Shown: piece by piece, positions 18,683-27,076 of the stretch | How positions within the stretch are numbered: the stretch's first letter is position 1 | Layout: every line of letters starts with the position of its first letter | Program-made: the position numbers and the translations under genes | The notes under the pieces: generated by a model | What the model was told of the DNA's origin: nothing | Database searches by the model: none | The model's input: only the letters and a program-made list of their open reading frames with translations | From: Proteobacteria bacterium UBA7415 | GTDB taxonomy: Bacteria; Pseudomonadota; Gammaproteobacteria; Arenicellales; Arenicellaceae | Direction: 5' to 3' | DNA length: 64,000 nt | NCBI GenBank assembly: GCA_002470515.1 | Contig: DKML01000025.1 | Span: 9,571 to 73,570 of the forward strand

Positions 18683-18726
18683 AAATATACTTGAATAATA
18701 CTTGATAGGTCAAGCATTATTCAAGT
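18683..18726 (-). promoter_or_regulatory. Palindromic operator overlapping the MATE promoter
   Basis: Arms at 18689-18705 and 18710-18726 are 17 bases each, with one mismatch and a 4-base centre. On the minus strand TTGACC falls inside the dyad and TATATT lies 18 bases downstream, a plausible sigma-70 promoter for the MATE gene. A repressor or MerR/MarR-type site fits. No regulator gene is adjacent. Confidence 0.6.
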
Positions 18727-18779
18727 TATAAACGGCTGCCACTCATTCATTGAGAGCCTAATGAGCCCCAGTTGGAGAA

Positions 18780-18836
18780 ATGTCCCATTGCAATATCTGC
18801 GGCGGGAAAACATGTATGGCCAACAAAACAATATAG
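18780..18836 (+). pseudogene. Possible remnant with a CxxC N-terminus
   Basis: An 18-codon frame, with GGAG five bases ahead of its ATG, reads MSHCNICGGKTC before running to a TAG. This resembles the zinc-ribbon start of some SAM-dependent methyltransferases (CNxCGG). Nothing recognisable follows. It may be a decayed gene start or chance. Confidence 0.25.
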
Positions 18837-18912
18837 AAAGTGATTTAATGTGGATAGCAGCGGCGGAGATCAGTGATTTCCGCCTGACTTTCAAAACAAG
18901 AGGATAAAAGCA

Positions 18913-19317
18913 ATGAATGTGCTTAAGGGAAGCTGTCTGTGTAGTGAGGTAACGTTTTCTGTAGAAGAACGTTTTAAAGCATTTTACTTATGCCATTGTG
19001 CCCAGTGCCAAAAACTGACTGGCTCTGGTTTTGCGTCGAACATATTGACCACCCCCGACAATATCAATTGGCTAACGGGGGCAGAGCATATAACCAATTA
19101 TGAGCATCCCTCTAGAGCGTTCTCAAAAGCCTTTTGTAAACTCTGTGGTTCCGGCGTACCGTTTATAAATAAGAGTAAAACTACGCTATTTATACCCGCG
19201 GGCTCGCTAACCGAAAAACCGTCAATCGTACCTACCGCAAAAATCTTTAAGGCCGAAAGCCCAGAATGGCTTAAACAAGGACTCAACGCTAAAAGTTACG
19301 ACGGCTTTCCAGATTAG
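18913..19317 (+). CDS. GFA/CENP-V domain zinc protein
   Basis: Small cytoplasmic zinc-binding protein of the glutathione-dependent formaldehyde-activating (GFA) fold, 134 residues. Conserved Cys motifs are all present: 'GSCLCSEVTF' at about 7-16, 'LCHCAQCQKLTGSGFASN' at about 27-44 and 'FCKLCGSGVPF' at about 76-86. Most family members have no demonstrated activity and the original formaldehyde role is disputed. The gene has a good site (AGAGGA) upstream and seems monocistronic. Confidence 0.88.
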   Translation: MNVLKGSCLCSEVTFSVEERFKAFYLCHCAQCQKLTGSGFASNILTTPDNINWLTGAEHITNYEHPSRAFSKAFCKLCGSGVPFINKSKTTLFIPAGSLTEKPSIVPTAKIFKAESPEWLKQGLNAKSYDGFPD

Positions 19318-19544
19318 AGCGCTTGATTAGAGATCGGTGGCTTTGATGCTACTCAACTTAACTGAACTTTGTCTGATCAACACGAAGAGACGCGGCAACA
19401 CATAAATAAATATGAACGCAGTGGCACATTACTGTCATACGACAGATTTGCGACTGGCGGCGCATCGTCGCAAGCTCTTCCCTCGATTGATGTTTATATA
19501 GCAACTCCTAAACACAAAACGGTTTTACGACCGGGAGTTCTAAT

Positions 19545-19958
19545 ATGAACGCACCAGCATTGAACAAGGTTAACGACGTGATCCAACTGACTAATCCAAA
19601 ATTTGTATTCCAACATCAAGACAATGAGATTGTCTGGGTGCTGCAATTACTGACGGGCGTTAAGACCCTGTACGTTAATGGCGAACAGATTAAGCGCGAC
19701 TATTCTATCTGGTGTCGGTCTGGCCATTACGACATAAAGGTTGGTGAACAAACGTATAAACTAAACATTCGCCAAGACAGCAGTGCGACGTATGATTTTA
19801 AAGAAGTAAATGCCCCTTTAGTTGCAACTTTAGTGCTCGATGAGCGTGAGTTGGAGACTCGACGTTATGTTATGAACATACGCGACATAGCAAAATACAT
19901 GGGGTATAGCCTAATAGCCGGCGCTATTCTTGCCGTCTCACTTAGCCACATCCTTTAG
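19545..19958 (+). CDS. Tail-anchored protein of unknown function paired with a membrane HTH regulator
   Basis: A 137-residue protein I do not recognise. Residues 1-110 are soluble and probably beta-rich ('VWVLQLLTGVKTLYVNGEQI', 'HYDIKVGEQTYKLNIRQDSS'). Residues about 117-136 ('MGYSLIAGAILAVSLSHIL') form a single C-terminal membrane helix, with no signal peptide. GGGAG precedes the start. It ends 15 bases before a small helix-turn-helix gene whose product also has a C-terminal membrane helix, so the two probably form one membrane complex. A ligand- or envelope-sensing role is inference. Confidence 0.6.
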   Translation: MNAPALNKVNDVIQLTNPKFVFQHQDNEIVWVLQLLTGVKTLYVNGEQIKRDYSIWCRSGHYDIKVGEQTYKLNIRQDSSATYDFKEVNAPLVATLVLDERELETRRYVMNIRDIAKYMGYSLIAGAILAVSLSHIL

Positions 19959-19973
19959 GCTTAAAGAGCACTT

Positions 19974-20279
19974 ATGCTAGTTGATGCAAACAAACTAAAG
20001 CAGCTGCGTCTGGGTAAAAACTGGACGCAACAGCAGCTCGCCGATCAATCTCATTTAAGCCTGAGAACGGTGCAACGCGTTGAAAAAGACGGCGTTGCGT
20101 CACATGAGACGGTGGCGGCCTACTGTGCCGTATTTGAATTACAGCATGATCAGTTTATTCTGACAGCTGAAGAGTTTGAGCAAAGACCCAGCCAAGCACG
20201 TATGCCAGGCCTGCTGTTTATGGTCGCAGGATTTTTATTGGGCAGTGGGGTTACTGCACTTTTGAGCTGGGCGTTTTAA
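19974..20279 (+). CDS. Membrane-tethered XRE-family regulator
   Basis: A 101-residue protein with an N-terminal Cro/C1-type helix-turn-helix (residues about 6-58: 'LKQLRLGKNWTQQQLADQSH', 'LSLRTVQRVEKDGVASHETV'). A short linker leads to a C-terminal transmembrane helix, 'GLLFMVAGFLLGSGVTALL' at about 79-97. The HTH would face the cytoplasm. It is cotranscribed with the tail-anchored protein upstream. Such DNA-binding proteins fixed to the membrane usually respond to envelope or membrane signals; targets are unknown. Confidence 0.72.
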   Translation: MLVDANKLKQLRLGKNWTQQQLADQSHLSLRTVQRVEKDGVASHETVAAYCAVFELQHDQFILTAEEFEQRPSQARMPGLLFMVAGFLLGSGVTALLSWAF

Positions 20280-20341
20280 AGCCCAGCTTTCTAAACGGCA
20301 AGTAGCAAGTGGTTTGCTTTTGAAAACGAATTAGTCGGCTT

Positions 20342-21601
20342 TTACAACTTCTCGCCCTTCATAACAAAGCCCACGTTTTCTAAGATAGAAATGTCGTCCA
20401 ATGGGTTGCCTTTTACGGCTATCACATCGGCATAACGACCTGCTCGAAGTGAACCTATATCAGAATCTTTGTTAAGCAGTTGAGCCGCATTAATAGATGC
20501 CGCTTGCAACGCTTGCATAGGCGTCATACCAAATTTAACCATTCGCGAAAGCTGTTTTAAGTTGTCGCCATGCGGGTAAACGCCGGCATCGGTTCCAAAA
20601 ACCATTTTTACTCCGGCTTTAACCGCTTTGCTGAAATTCTCACGCTGAACTCCACCCACCGAACGCTCTTTATCAAGGCTTTCTTGCGAGATGCCCGCTG
20701 CTTCGCCTTCGCCCAAAATGTATTCGGTAACCTAAACATCCATCGACAATGCAGTACCACGTGCTTTCGCAAGTTTGATGCCCTCGTCGTCTATGAAACT
20801 AGCGTGCTCTACTGAATCGACACCTGCTCGAATAGCGTCATTAATACCACTTGCGCCGTGCGCATGCGCGGCAACCGTTACGCCGCGGCGATGTGCTTCA
20901 ACAACAATTGCCTGCATCTCTTCTAAAGAAAGCTCAGGCGCGCCAACGGCTGTGCCTTTTGATAAAACACCACCCGTCGCTTTAATCTTGATAGCGTCTG
21001 CGCCGTACTTAATGTTCTCTCTTACCTGCTGAACTCCAGCCCAAGGCCCGTCAACAACCCCAACTACCGTTGTAGGAATATCGTGAGGAATCCGATTACT
21101 GTCGCCATGACCACCAGTGATTTGCAATGAGGGCCCAGTCACGAACATCCGTGGGCCTACAACATCGCCGTCGTTGATTGCATCACGCAGTGCCACATCA
21201 ATAAAGTTAGCTGCGCCCAAATTACGCACACTAGTTACGCCCGCCATTAGAGTGTCTTTGGCAAACCTTACTCCGCCAAGCGCCTTACGTGTTTGTGATG
21301 TTGCTAAGCTTCTATAACCATGATGAGTGGGATTGCTGGTTAAGTGCGTATGCATGTCGATCAAACCAGGTAACAGAGTATAACCAGACAAATCTATCAG
21401 CTCATCGCCTTCGTCTACTTGCTTAGAGTCAGAGGAAGCCACAGCTAAAATCCGACCTTGATCAATCTCAACTCTTGCGGGTTGTACCAATCGACCGGCG
21501 ACGACATCAACGTAAGAATCCGCCACGATGATTGTTTTTGCGGACGCGGCCGTAGCCGAAAAAACGCTTATCAATAGAACAAAAGCAACGTTAATACGCA
21601 T
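20342..21601 (-). pseudogene. Secreted amidohydrolase (imidazolonepropionase/Xaa-Pro dipeptidase-like), interrupted by TAG
   Basis: Metal-dependent amidohydrolase of the subfamily that includes Sgx9260-type carboxypeptidases and prolidases. A signal peptide (MRINVAFVLLISVFSATAASA) starts the first part. Metal-site motifs are intact: 'GLIDMHTHLTS' (HxH), 'DAIKIKATGG' (carboxylated Lys), 'TVAAHAHGA', 'SVEHASFIDDEG' and, after the break, 'FGTDAGVYPHGDN' (Asp). An in-frame TAG at 20732-20734 splits '...LSMDV' from 'VTEYILGEGE'; relatives usually have Tyr here, so one base change explains it. The frame is otherwise open for about 419 residues. Without the C-terminal Asp the truncated product should be inactive. 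Sequence error is an alternative. Confidence 0.85.
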
Positions 21602-21654
21602 GGCGGATCTCCTTAATATGATTAATCTTATAACTATAGTTTGGTTGATACACG

Positions 21655-22473
21655 CTATTCGCGCATCAACATACGCTTTAAGTCTACACGACCGTCGTCA
21701 CCCATAATATGCTGGCGTAAGCGACGCATACCACCCAACCATCTATTAGGGTCAGTGGCACGCAGCACAGCATAGTCGGCCACTTCAGGGTGCGGCAAGA
21801 TTAAGAATGTCTCGTCCTGCAAACCTTTTATCACGACATCAGCGCATTGCTCTGGTGTTAACAGGCCTGCAGGAAAGTCTTGATCGTCGGTACGTTTTGC
21901 GTCACCAATAATATCGGTATTGACATACTGCGGGCAAACCACCGACACCTTAATGCCTTGATCTGTGTGGGCGATGTTCAATGAATCCGCCAACGACACG
22001 GCCGCATGTTTAGTGGCCGAGTAAGCTGCATCTGATATCTGTGCTAACAATCCCGCAGCGGACGCAACGTTTACTAAATAGCCATCACCCCGTTTAATCA
22101 TCTTAGGCAATAATTCACGACTCGCGTAAACATGCGCCATTACGTGCACGTCCCAATTCAACTGCCAGATTTCGTTACTGGCCGATGCCGCATGATCAGG
22201 CTCTGCAGCGGCGAAGCCCGCATTCGATATAAAAATATCAACTTGGTTATAGGCTTTTTCGGCGGCGACGATGAGCGCCTTAATCTGCGCTTCATCCGTT
22301 ACATCACACGCAACGGCGATACCGCCTACTTCATCTGCTACTTTTTGAGCAGCTTCTAAATTAAGGTCCGACACCACAACTTTTGCGCCTTGCTTTGCTA
22401 GGGCTCGAGCCAATGCCGAGCCAATACCGCCTGCGCCACCTGTGATGACTGCGGTTTTATTATTTAGATCCAT
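21655..22473 (-). CDS. SDR-family oxidoreductase
   Basis: Classical short-chain dehydrogenase of 272 residues. The NAD(P) site is 'TGGAGGIGSALARALAKQG' at about 11-29 and Asp in 'VVVSDLN' suggests NAD preference. Further motifs are 'FISNAGFA', the catalytic Ser in 'NVASAAG', and 'YSATKHA' (YxxxK). C-terminal residues are charged. It lies in a same-strand series with an MDR reductase and an acyl-CoA dehydrogenase, suggesting a role with acyl or alcohol intermediates, but the substrate is unknown. Confidence 0.9.
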   Translation of the reverse strand: MDLNNKTAVITGGAGGIGSALARALAKQGAKVVVSDLNLEAAQKVADEVGGIAVACDVTDEAQIKALIVAAEKAYNQVDIFISNAGFAAAEPDHAASASNEIWQLNWDVHVMAHVYASRELLPKMIKRGDGYLVNVASAAGLLAQISDAAYSATKHAAVSLADSLNIAHTDQGIKVSVVCPQYVNTDIIGDAKRTDDQDFPAGLLTPEQCADVVIKGLQDETFLILPHPEVADYAVLRATDPNRWLGGMRRLRQHIMGDDGRVDLKRMLMRE

Positions 22474-22538
22474 GCTTGTTCCTGATTTTTTGTTCTGATA
22501 TCGAGTAATTCTTATTGTCTTTCGTTGTTACAAAAGTC

Positions 22539-23531
22539 TTATGTCTGTGAACCATCTATATCTAAGATCACTTTGCCGCGCGCTAGCCGCCCTGTTAAAT
22601 GATCAAAGGCTTTAGCGTAGTCTTCGAATGCGAACACATCAGTAACCGTTGGCGACAACTTGCCCTGCGCGAACATGCCCCACAGTTCTTTTACATTGCT
22701 CAAATGCTCGGCTGTTTCGGCTTGTGTAAATGCGCCCCAGAACACACCCACAATAGAAGCGCCTTTTAGTAGCGCTAAATTGATGGGTAGCTTGGGGATA
22801 TCGCCTGCCGCAAAACCCACTACTAAGTGACGACCTTTCCAAGCAATAGAGCGAAACGCTGTTTCGGTTATATCTCCACCCACTGGGTCATAAATAACAT
22901 CCACACCTTTGCCGCCCGTAATGTCTTTAATGCGTGCGCGTAAGTCTTCGCTGGTGTAATTGATTAAATGCGTGGCACCCATCTTCTCTGCAAGGTCTAG
23001 CTTGTCCTGTGTACTTGCCGCAGCAATAACCGTTGCGCCCATTTGAGCCGCAAGCTCTACTGCGGTAATACCTACCCCACCACCAGCACCGAGTACTAAA
23101 ACCGTCTCGCCCGGCTGGAGATTCGCACGCTGCTTAAGGGCATAGTGCGAGGTAAAGTAGGTCATGCCAATACCGGCTGCCTGCAGAAACGATTGCTTAG
23201 GTGGTTTTGGAACAACCATCATTGCTGGGACAGTCGCTTTCTCGCAAAAGCCGCCGTGTGAACCAATAAAGATTACTTCGTCGCCTACTTTTACATTAGT
23301 CACTTTCTCGCCTATCGCCGAGACAACGCCAGCCGCTTCTGCGCCAGGAATAAAAGGTAGCTCAGGCTGCACCTGATACTTGCCCGCGATAATAAGAGTG
23401 TCAGGAAAGTTAAGACCTGCCGCCTTAACGTCAACAATAACTTCTTTAGGCCCTGGTGTTGGATCAGGCCAATTGTCTTCTAGGCTGAGTTGTTGGGCGG
23501 TTCCTAATTCTTTACACACTAATGCTCGCAT
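22539..23531 (-). CDS. NADPH:quinone oxidoreductase-like MDR enzyme
   Basis: Zinc-independent medium-chain dehydrogenase/reductase of 330 residues, quinone oxidoreductase subfamily. The N-terminal GroES-like domain includes 'AAGLNFPDTLIIAGKYQ' and 'FIPGAEAAGVVSAIGE'. The Rossmann domain has 'VLVLGAGGGVGITAVELAAQMGA' and 'VIYDPVGGD'. No structural zinc Cys cluster is seen. The physiological acceptor may be a quinone or an enoyl compound. It sits between the SDR and acyl-CoA dehydrogenase genes on the same strand. Confidence 0.9.
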   Translation of the reverse strand: MRALVCKELGTAQQLSLEDNWPDPTPGPKEVIVDVKAAGLNFPDTLIIAGKYQVQPELPFIPGAEAAGVVSAIGEKVTNVKVGDEVIFIGSHGGFCEKATVPAMMVVPKPPKQSFLQAAGIGMTYFTSHYALKQRANLQPGETVLVLGAGGGVGITAVELAAQMGATVIAAASTQDKLDLAEKMGATHLINYTSEDLRARIKDITGGKGVDVIYDPVGGDITETAFRSIAWKGRHLVVGFAAGDIPKLPINLALLKGASIVGVFWGAFTQAETAEHLSNVKELWGMFAQGKLSPTVTDVFAFEDYAKAFDHLTGRLARGKVILDIDGSQT

Positions 23532-23671
23532 TGATATCTCCTTTGATTTTGGCTTTTAGCTACTGGCTGTTGCTACTGGACTATTGCTACGACCTGTTAC
23601 TAGTCGGGCTCCATAGCTCAGTAACCTTATTCGGGGTTGTTTCTCAGTCTACTCTAACAAAAGCTAGACAC

Positions 23672-23693
23672 AAAAAAGGGGCCAAACGGCCCC
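23672..23693 (-). terminator. Terminator after the acyl-CoA dehydrogenase gene
   Basis: GGGGCC (23678-23683) and GGCCCC (23688-23693) with an AAAC loop, followed on the minus strand by six T at 23672-23677. It begins 17 bases after the stop, so the upstream acyl-CoA dehydrogenase transcript should end here, before the MDR gene. Confidence 0.85.
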
Positions 23694-23709
23694 TTTTTCT
23701 TATTTACTA

Positions 23710-24870
23710 CTAATCCATGATGCTGGTGTACGAATCCGAGAAGATATCGCGGCCCAAAATGTACTTCATAATTTCTGAAGTGCCTGCATAGATTCTAGAA
23801 ATACGCGCGTCAGTAAACATGCGGCAAATATCGTATTCCTGCATGTAACCCGCGCCACCGTGCAACTGCACGCCTAAGTCCATCATGCGCCATTCTAACT
23901 CGGCACCGATTAACTTGAGTTTAGCGCCCATGTTGGCCGTAAGCTTGCCAAGGTTATGCATCTCTACGCAGTGATCCAAATACACTTGCGCCACTTCAAT
24001 TTCGGCATCCATCTGCGCCATTTGAAATTGCGTGTTTTGAAAGTCAGCAATCGTTTGACCAAAGGCTTTGCGCTGCATTACGAATTCGCGCGTAACATCA
24101 AATGCTTTACGCGCACCCGAAAGAGTTCCTACTGCGTTTAATAAACGCTCTTCTGCTAAGCCGTCCATCAGGTAAAAGAAGCCTTTGCCAGGTTCGCCGA
24201 GTACATTGTCTTTAGGGATTTTTACATCTTTGAAGAATATCTCCGCAGTATCCTGAGCTTTAAGACCCATTTTCTCAAGATTACGACCACGTTCAAACCC
24301 TTCCATTCCGCGTTCAACCACCATCAGCACCATAGCGTGTGAGCTGTCCGCGCCCTCTAACTTAGCAGCGACGATCACTAAGTCAGCATTAATGCCATTA
24401 GAGATATACGTTTTAGAGCCATTCAATACAAAGTGGTCGCCAGCGTCACGCACACTAGTGCGCATACCCGACAAATCACTGCCCGCATCTGGTTCAGTCA
24501 TAGCGATGGCTAGAATTTTCTCGCCTGATACGCACGGCGGTAAGAAGCGTTCGCGCTGCTCCTCTGTCGCGAACTTATAGAGATACGGGCCGACTAAACG
24601 GCTATGTAATGAGTTGAACCACTCGCCGCATTGTTGGCGCACGGTTTCTTCAATAATGATTTGCTCGTAGCGAAAATCATCGTCGCCCATGCCGCCATAT
24701 TTCTCGTCCGGCCAAATCATTAAAAAGCCCTGCTCACCGGCTTTAGTAAATGCTTCGCGGGCCACAATGCCGTCTTCACGCCATTGCGGCATGTTTGGCG
24801 CTATTTCTGCTTCGAGGAACTTACGGTAAGCCTCGCGAAACATATCTTGTTCTTCAGTAAAATTTCTCAT
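23710..24870 (-). CDS. Acyl-CoA dehydrogenase
   Basis: FAD enzyme of 386 residues that introduces the alpha-beta double bond in acyl-CoA. The three ACAD domains are complete. Signatures include 'LAIAMTEPDAGSDLSGMRT' (PROSITE ACAD 1), 'QLHGGAGYMQEYDICRMFTD' and 'RIYAGTSEIMKYILGRDI' (ACAD 2). The catalytic base Glu lies in the 'YAGTSEIM' position typical of medium- or long-chain enzymes. It is monocistronic with its own terminator, and divergent from a nitroreductase gene across two dyads. Confidence 0.93.
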   Translation of the reverse strand: MRNFTEEQDMFREAYRKFLEAEIAPNMPQWREDGIVAREAFTKAGEQGFLMIWPDEKYGGMGDDDFRYEQIIIEETVRQQCGEWFNSLHSRLVGPYLYKFATEEQRERFLPPCVSGEKILAIAMTEPDAGSDLSGMRTSVRDAGDHFVLNGSKTYISNGINADLVIVAAKLEGADSSHAMVLMVVERGMEGFERGRNLEKMGLKAQDTAEIFFKDVKIPKDNVLGEPGKGFFYLMDGLAEERLLNAVGTLSGARKAFDVTREFVMQRKAFGQTIADFQNTQFQMAQMDAEIEVAQVYLDHCVEMHNLGKLTANMGAKLKLIGAELEWRMMDLGVQLHGGAGYMQEYDICRMFTDARISRIYAGTSEIMKYILGRDIFSDSYTSIMD

Positions 24871-24954
24871 AAATACACCAAAAGTAAGTCCTTAGCTAAA
24901 TGGAGTGATGGGGTTGAAGCGGCTATTGTATGTGCGTTAGGTATCTACGCAATG

Positions 24955-24969
24955 GCAGATTTAATCTGC
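24955..24969. promoter_or_regulatory. Perfect 15-base dyad upstream of the acyl-CoA dehydrogenase gene
   Basis: GCAGATT-T-AATCTGC, a perfect palindrome with a single central base, 85 bases upstream of the acyl-CoA dehydrogenase start. Such compact dyads are typical of TetR- or GntR-type operators. The regulator is not identified. Confidence 0.45.
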
Positions 24970-24990
24970 TTAATAGACATTCATTATTAG

Positions 24991-25014
24991 TTTTAGCCCA
25001 ATAATTAGCTAAAA
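24991..25014. promoter_or_regulatory. Second dyad in the acyl-CoA dehydrogenase/nitroreductase gap
   Basis: TTTTAGC (24991-24997) and GCTAAAA (25008-25014) with a ten-base spacer, one helical turn apart. Operator-like. It could serve either divergent gene. Confidence 0.35.
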
Positions 25015-25135
25015 TTGACGCCAAATTACGCAAAATGTCTATAAACGACCGATTACTTGTCATTGCGTCATAGCCAAATCTCTCTACAATAATGTCTCCT
25101 AATATATGCGACACGCGAACTGATCAAAATTTGCC

Positions 25136-25801
25136 ATGAACCTATTAGAAGCCATTCAAAAACGCCGCTCGACTCGGGCCTTCAAGCCTACACCGATCGA
25201 CCAAGAGCTACTCGACACTATTTTCACGCAGGCGCAATTCGCTCCGTCCAATTGCAATACTCAGCCGTGGCACGTTAGCGTGGTATCCGGCAAGATGCGT
25301 GACGAGTTGGAAAAACGCATGATCGCCGACATTATGGGCGGCAAAGCGCCCAACATGAGCTTTAAGCCGGGTGATCAAGGCCTTAAAGACGAATTTCGCA
25401 AACGCCAAATTGACTGTGCGATAGCGCTGTACGATTCAGTCGGCGTTAAGTACGAAGAAAAAGACAAACGCCAAGCGCTTATGCTTAAGAACTGGCAGTT
25501 CTTTGGCGCACCACACGGTGCATTTATCACTATGCCAAAAGACTTTGGCGAAGTGAACGCAATCGATGTTGGTATATATGTACAAACATTGATGCTGTTA
25601 ATGACAGCAAACGGCATCGGCTGCTGCCCACAAGGCGCTTTAGCGCAGTTTGCAGAGCCGGTACACGAATTACTTGATATTCCAGAAGGCCATGCGATTT
25701 TAATGGGCATGTCTTTTGGTTACCCAGAAGCAGAAGCACCTATTAACAATTACGACGTTGGGCGCGATGCTATGCTCAATGCCGTAGATTTTTACTCATA
25801 A
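25136..25801 (+). CDS. Nitroreductase-family flavoprotein
   Basis: FMN-dependent NAD(P)H oxidoreductase of 221 residues. The N-terminal FMN phosphate motif 'KRRSTRAFKPTPI' and 'AQFAPSNCNTQPWHVSVVSG' are diagnostic. Later come 'GIYVQTLMLLMTANGIGCCPQGALA' and the C-terminal 'MSFGYPEAEAPIN'. Natural substrates of this subgroup are uncertain. It is divergent from an acyl-CoA dehydrogenase gene, and the two share a control region. Confidence 0.9.
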   Translation: MNLLEAIQKRRSTRAFKPTPIDQELLDTIFTQAQFAPSNCNTQPWHVSVVSGKMRDELEKRMIADIMGGKAPNMSFKPGDQGLKDEFRKRQIDCAIALYDSVGVKYEEKDKRQALMLKNWQFFGAPHGAFITMPKDFGEVNAIDVGIYVQTLMLLMTANGIGCCPQGALAQFAEPVHELLDIPEGHAILMGMSFGYPEAEAPINNYDVGRDAMLNAVDFYS

Positions 25802-25920
25802 CCATTTTAAAGCGGTCTTTGCTAACCGATCCCTCTAGAAGGAATGGACTGGGACAGCAAGGCTCGAATAGACCACACTAATTTAACCTTCTTACTTTAG
25901 AAGAACCGGAGACAGAAATA

Positions 25921-27036
25921 ATGCCAAAAGGACAACAGATTTTTTCAAACCTAAAAAGCAGCGGCGATCTCGTATTGTCAATTCAAGACGTAGACGTTAG
26001 CGATCCAAAACCAAACGAAGTGATTGTTGAAGTTCAAGCAGCACCGATTAACCCTTCGGACATGTGGCCTATGTTCAGTGCGTCTGACTTAAGCCAAGCT
26101 AAACTATCTGAAGATGGCCTTACACTTACAGCGCCAGTGCAAAAGTCTTGGGTGCCACGCTTTAAGTCTCGTGTAGATCAAGAGCTACCGGTTGGCAACG
26201 AAGGTGCTGGTGTAGTTGTAGCCGCTGGCGATAGCCCAGAAGCGCAATCTTTGATGGGCAAAACGGTCGCGATTCTTTCTGGGTCTGCGTTTGCTAAATA
26301 CAGCAAAGTACCTTTGCACATGGTATTGCCACACAACGAAGGCGTAACCGCGAAGCAAGCAGCAGCGTCATTTGTTAATCCTTTAACGGCTCTAGGCATG
26401 GTCGAAACTATGCGCATGGAAGGCCATACCGCTTTGGTTCATACCGCAGCGGCTTCTAACCTTGGCCAAATGTTAAACAAAATCTGCTTGGCAGACGGCG
26501 TTGACCTAGTCAACATTGTTCGTAAGCAAGAGCAAGTAGACATCCTTAAAGACTTAGGCGCAAAGTACATCGTTAACTCTTCTGCCGAGACTTATCACGT
26601 AGACCTTTACAAAGCGATCTTAGCAACCGGTGCAACGCTTGCATTTGATGCAACAGGTGGCGGCACTTTGGCGAGTGATATCTTAACGGCCATGGAAGCG
26701 GTAGGCAGCAAAGACGCAGTAGGTCTTAACACTTACGGTTCTTTGCATATGAAGCAAGTGTATTTGTATGGCGGCTTAGACATGTCTCCCACTACACTAA
26801 ACCGCGCATATGGAATGACATGGGGTATTGGTGGTTGGTTATTAATGAACTTTATCGGCAAAGCAGGTCCAGAGAAAACAATGCAATTGCGTCAGCGTGT
26901 TGCGGATGAAATCACAACGACATTTGCTAGCCATTTCACTAACGATATTTCGTTAACTGACGTTCTTAAGCCAGAAGTCATTACGGAATATAACGCTAAG
27001 CGTACTGGTGAGAAATACTGTGTAATTCCTAGCTAG
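25921..27036 (+). CDS. Zinc-binding-dehydrogenase-like MDR protein
   Basis: Medium-chain dehydrogenase/reductase of 371 residues. N-terminal GroES-like part: 'VIVEVQAAPINPSDMWPMFS' and 'PVGNEGAGVVVAAGDS'. The Rossmann part has 'ALVHTAAASNLGQMLNKICLADG', without a canonical GxGxxG, and 'LAFDATGGGTLASDIL'. The NPSD motif and long C-terminal portion resemble trans-2-enoyl-CoA reductase/quinone reductase relatives. Substrate unknown. It has a good ribosome site (CCGGAGACAG) and heads a same-strand run with YkvA, DoxX and acyl-CoA dehydrogenase genes. Confidence 0.82.
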   Translation: MPKGQQIFSNLKSSGDLVLSIQDVDVSDPKPNEVIVEVQAAPINPSDMWPMFSASDLSQAKLSEDGLTLTAPVQKSWVPRFKSRVDQELPVGNEGAGVVVAAGDSPEAQSLMGKTVAILSGSAFAKYSKVPLHMVLPHNEGVTAKQAAASFVNPLTALGMVETMRMEGHTALVHTAAASNLGQMLNKICLADGVDLVNIVRKQEQVDILKDLGAKYIVNSSAETYHVDLYKAILATGATLAFDATGGGTLASDILTAMEAVGSKDAVGLNTYGSLHMKQVYLYGGLDMSPTTLNRAYGMTWGIGGWLLMNFIGKAGPEKTMQLRQRVADEITTTFASHFTNDISLTDVLKPEVITEYNAKRTGEKYCVIPS

Positions 27037-27076
27037 GAATTGCATCCTAGCTTATTGAAACCTAGCTGCTTTCTAA

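Larger units (their letters stand above)
18612..18912. other. Intergenic region with operator-like palindrome and a possible gene remnant
   Basis: A 301-base gap between the MATE transporter and the GFA gene. It holds the palindrome at 18689-18726 and a short reading frame at 18780-18836 listed separately. No other feature is visible. Confidence 0.5.
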
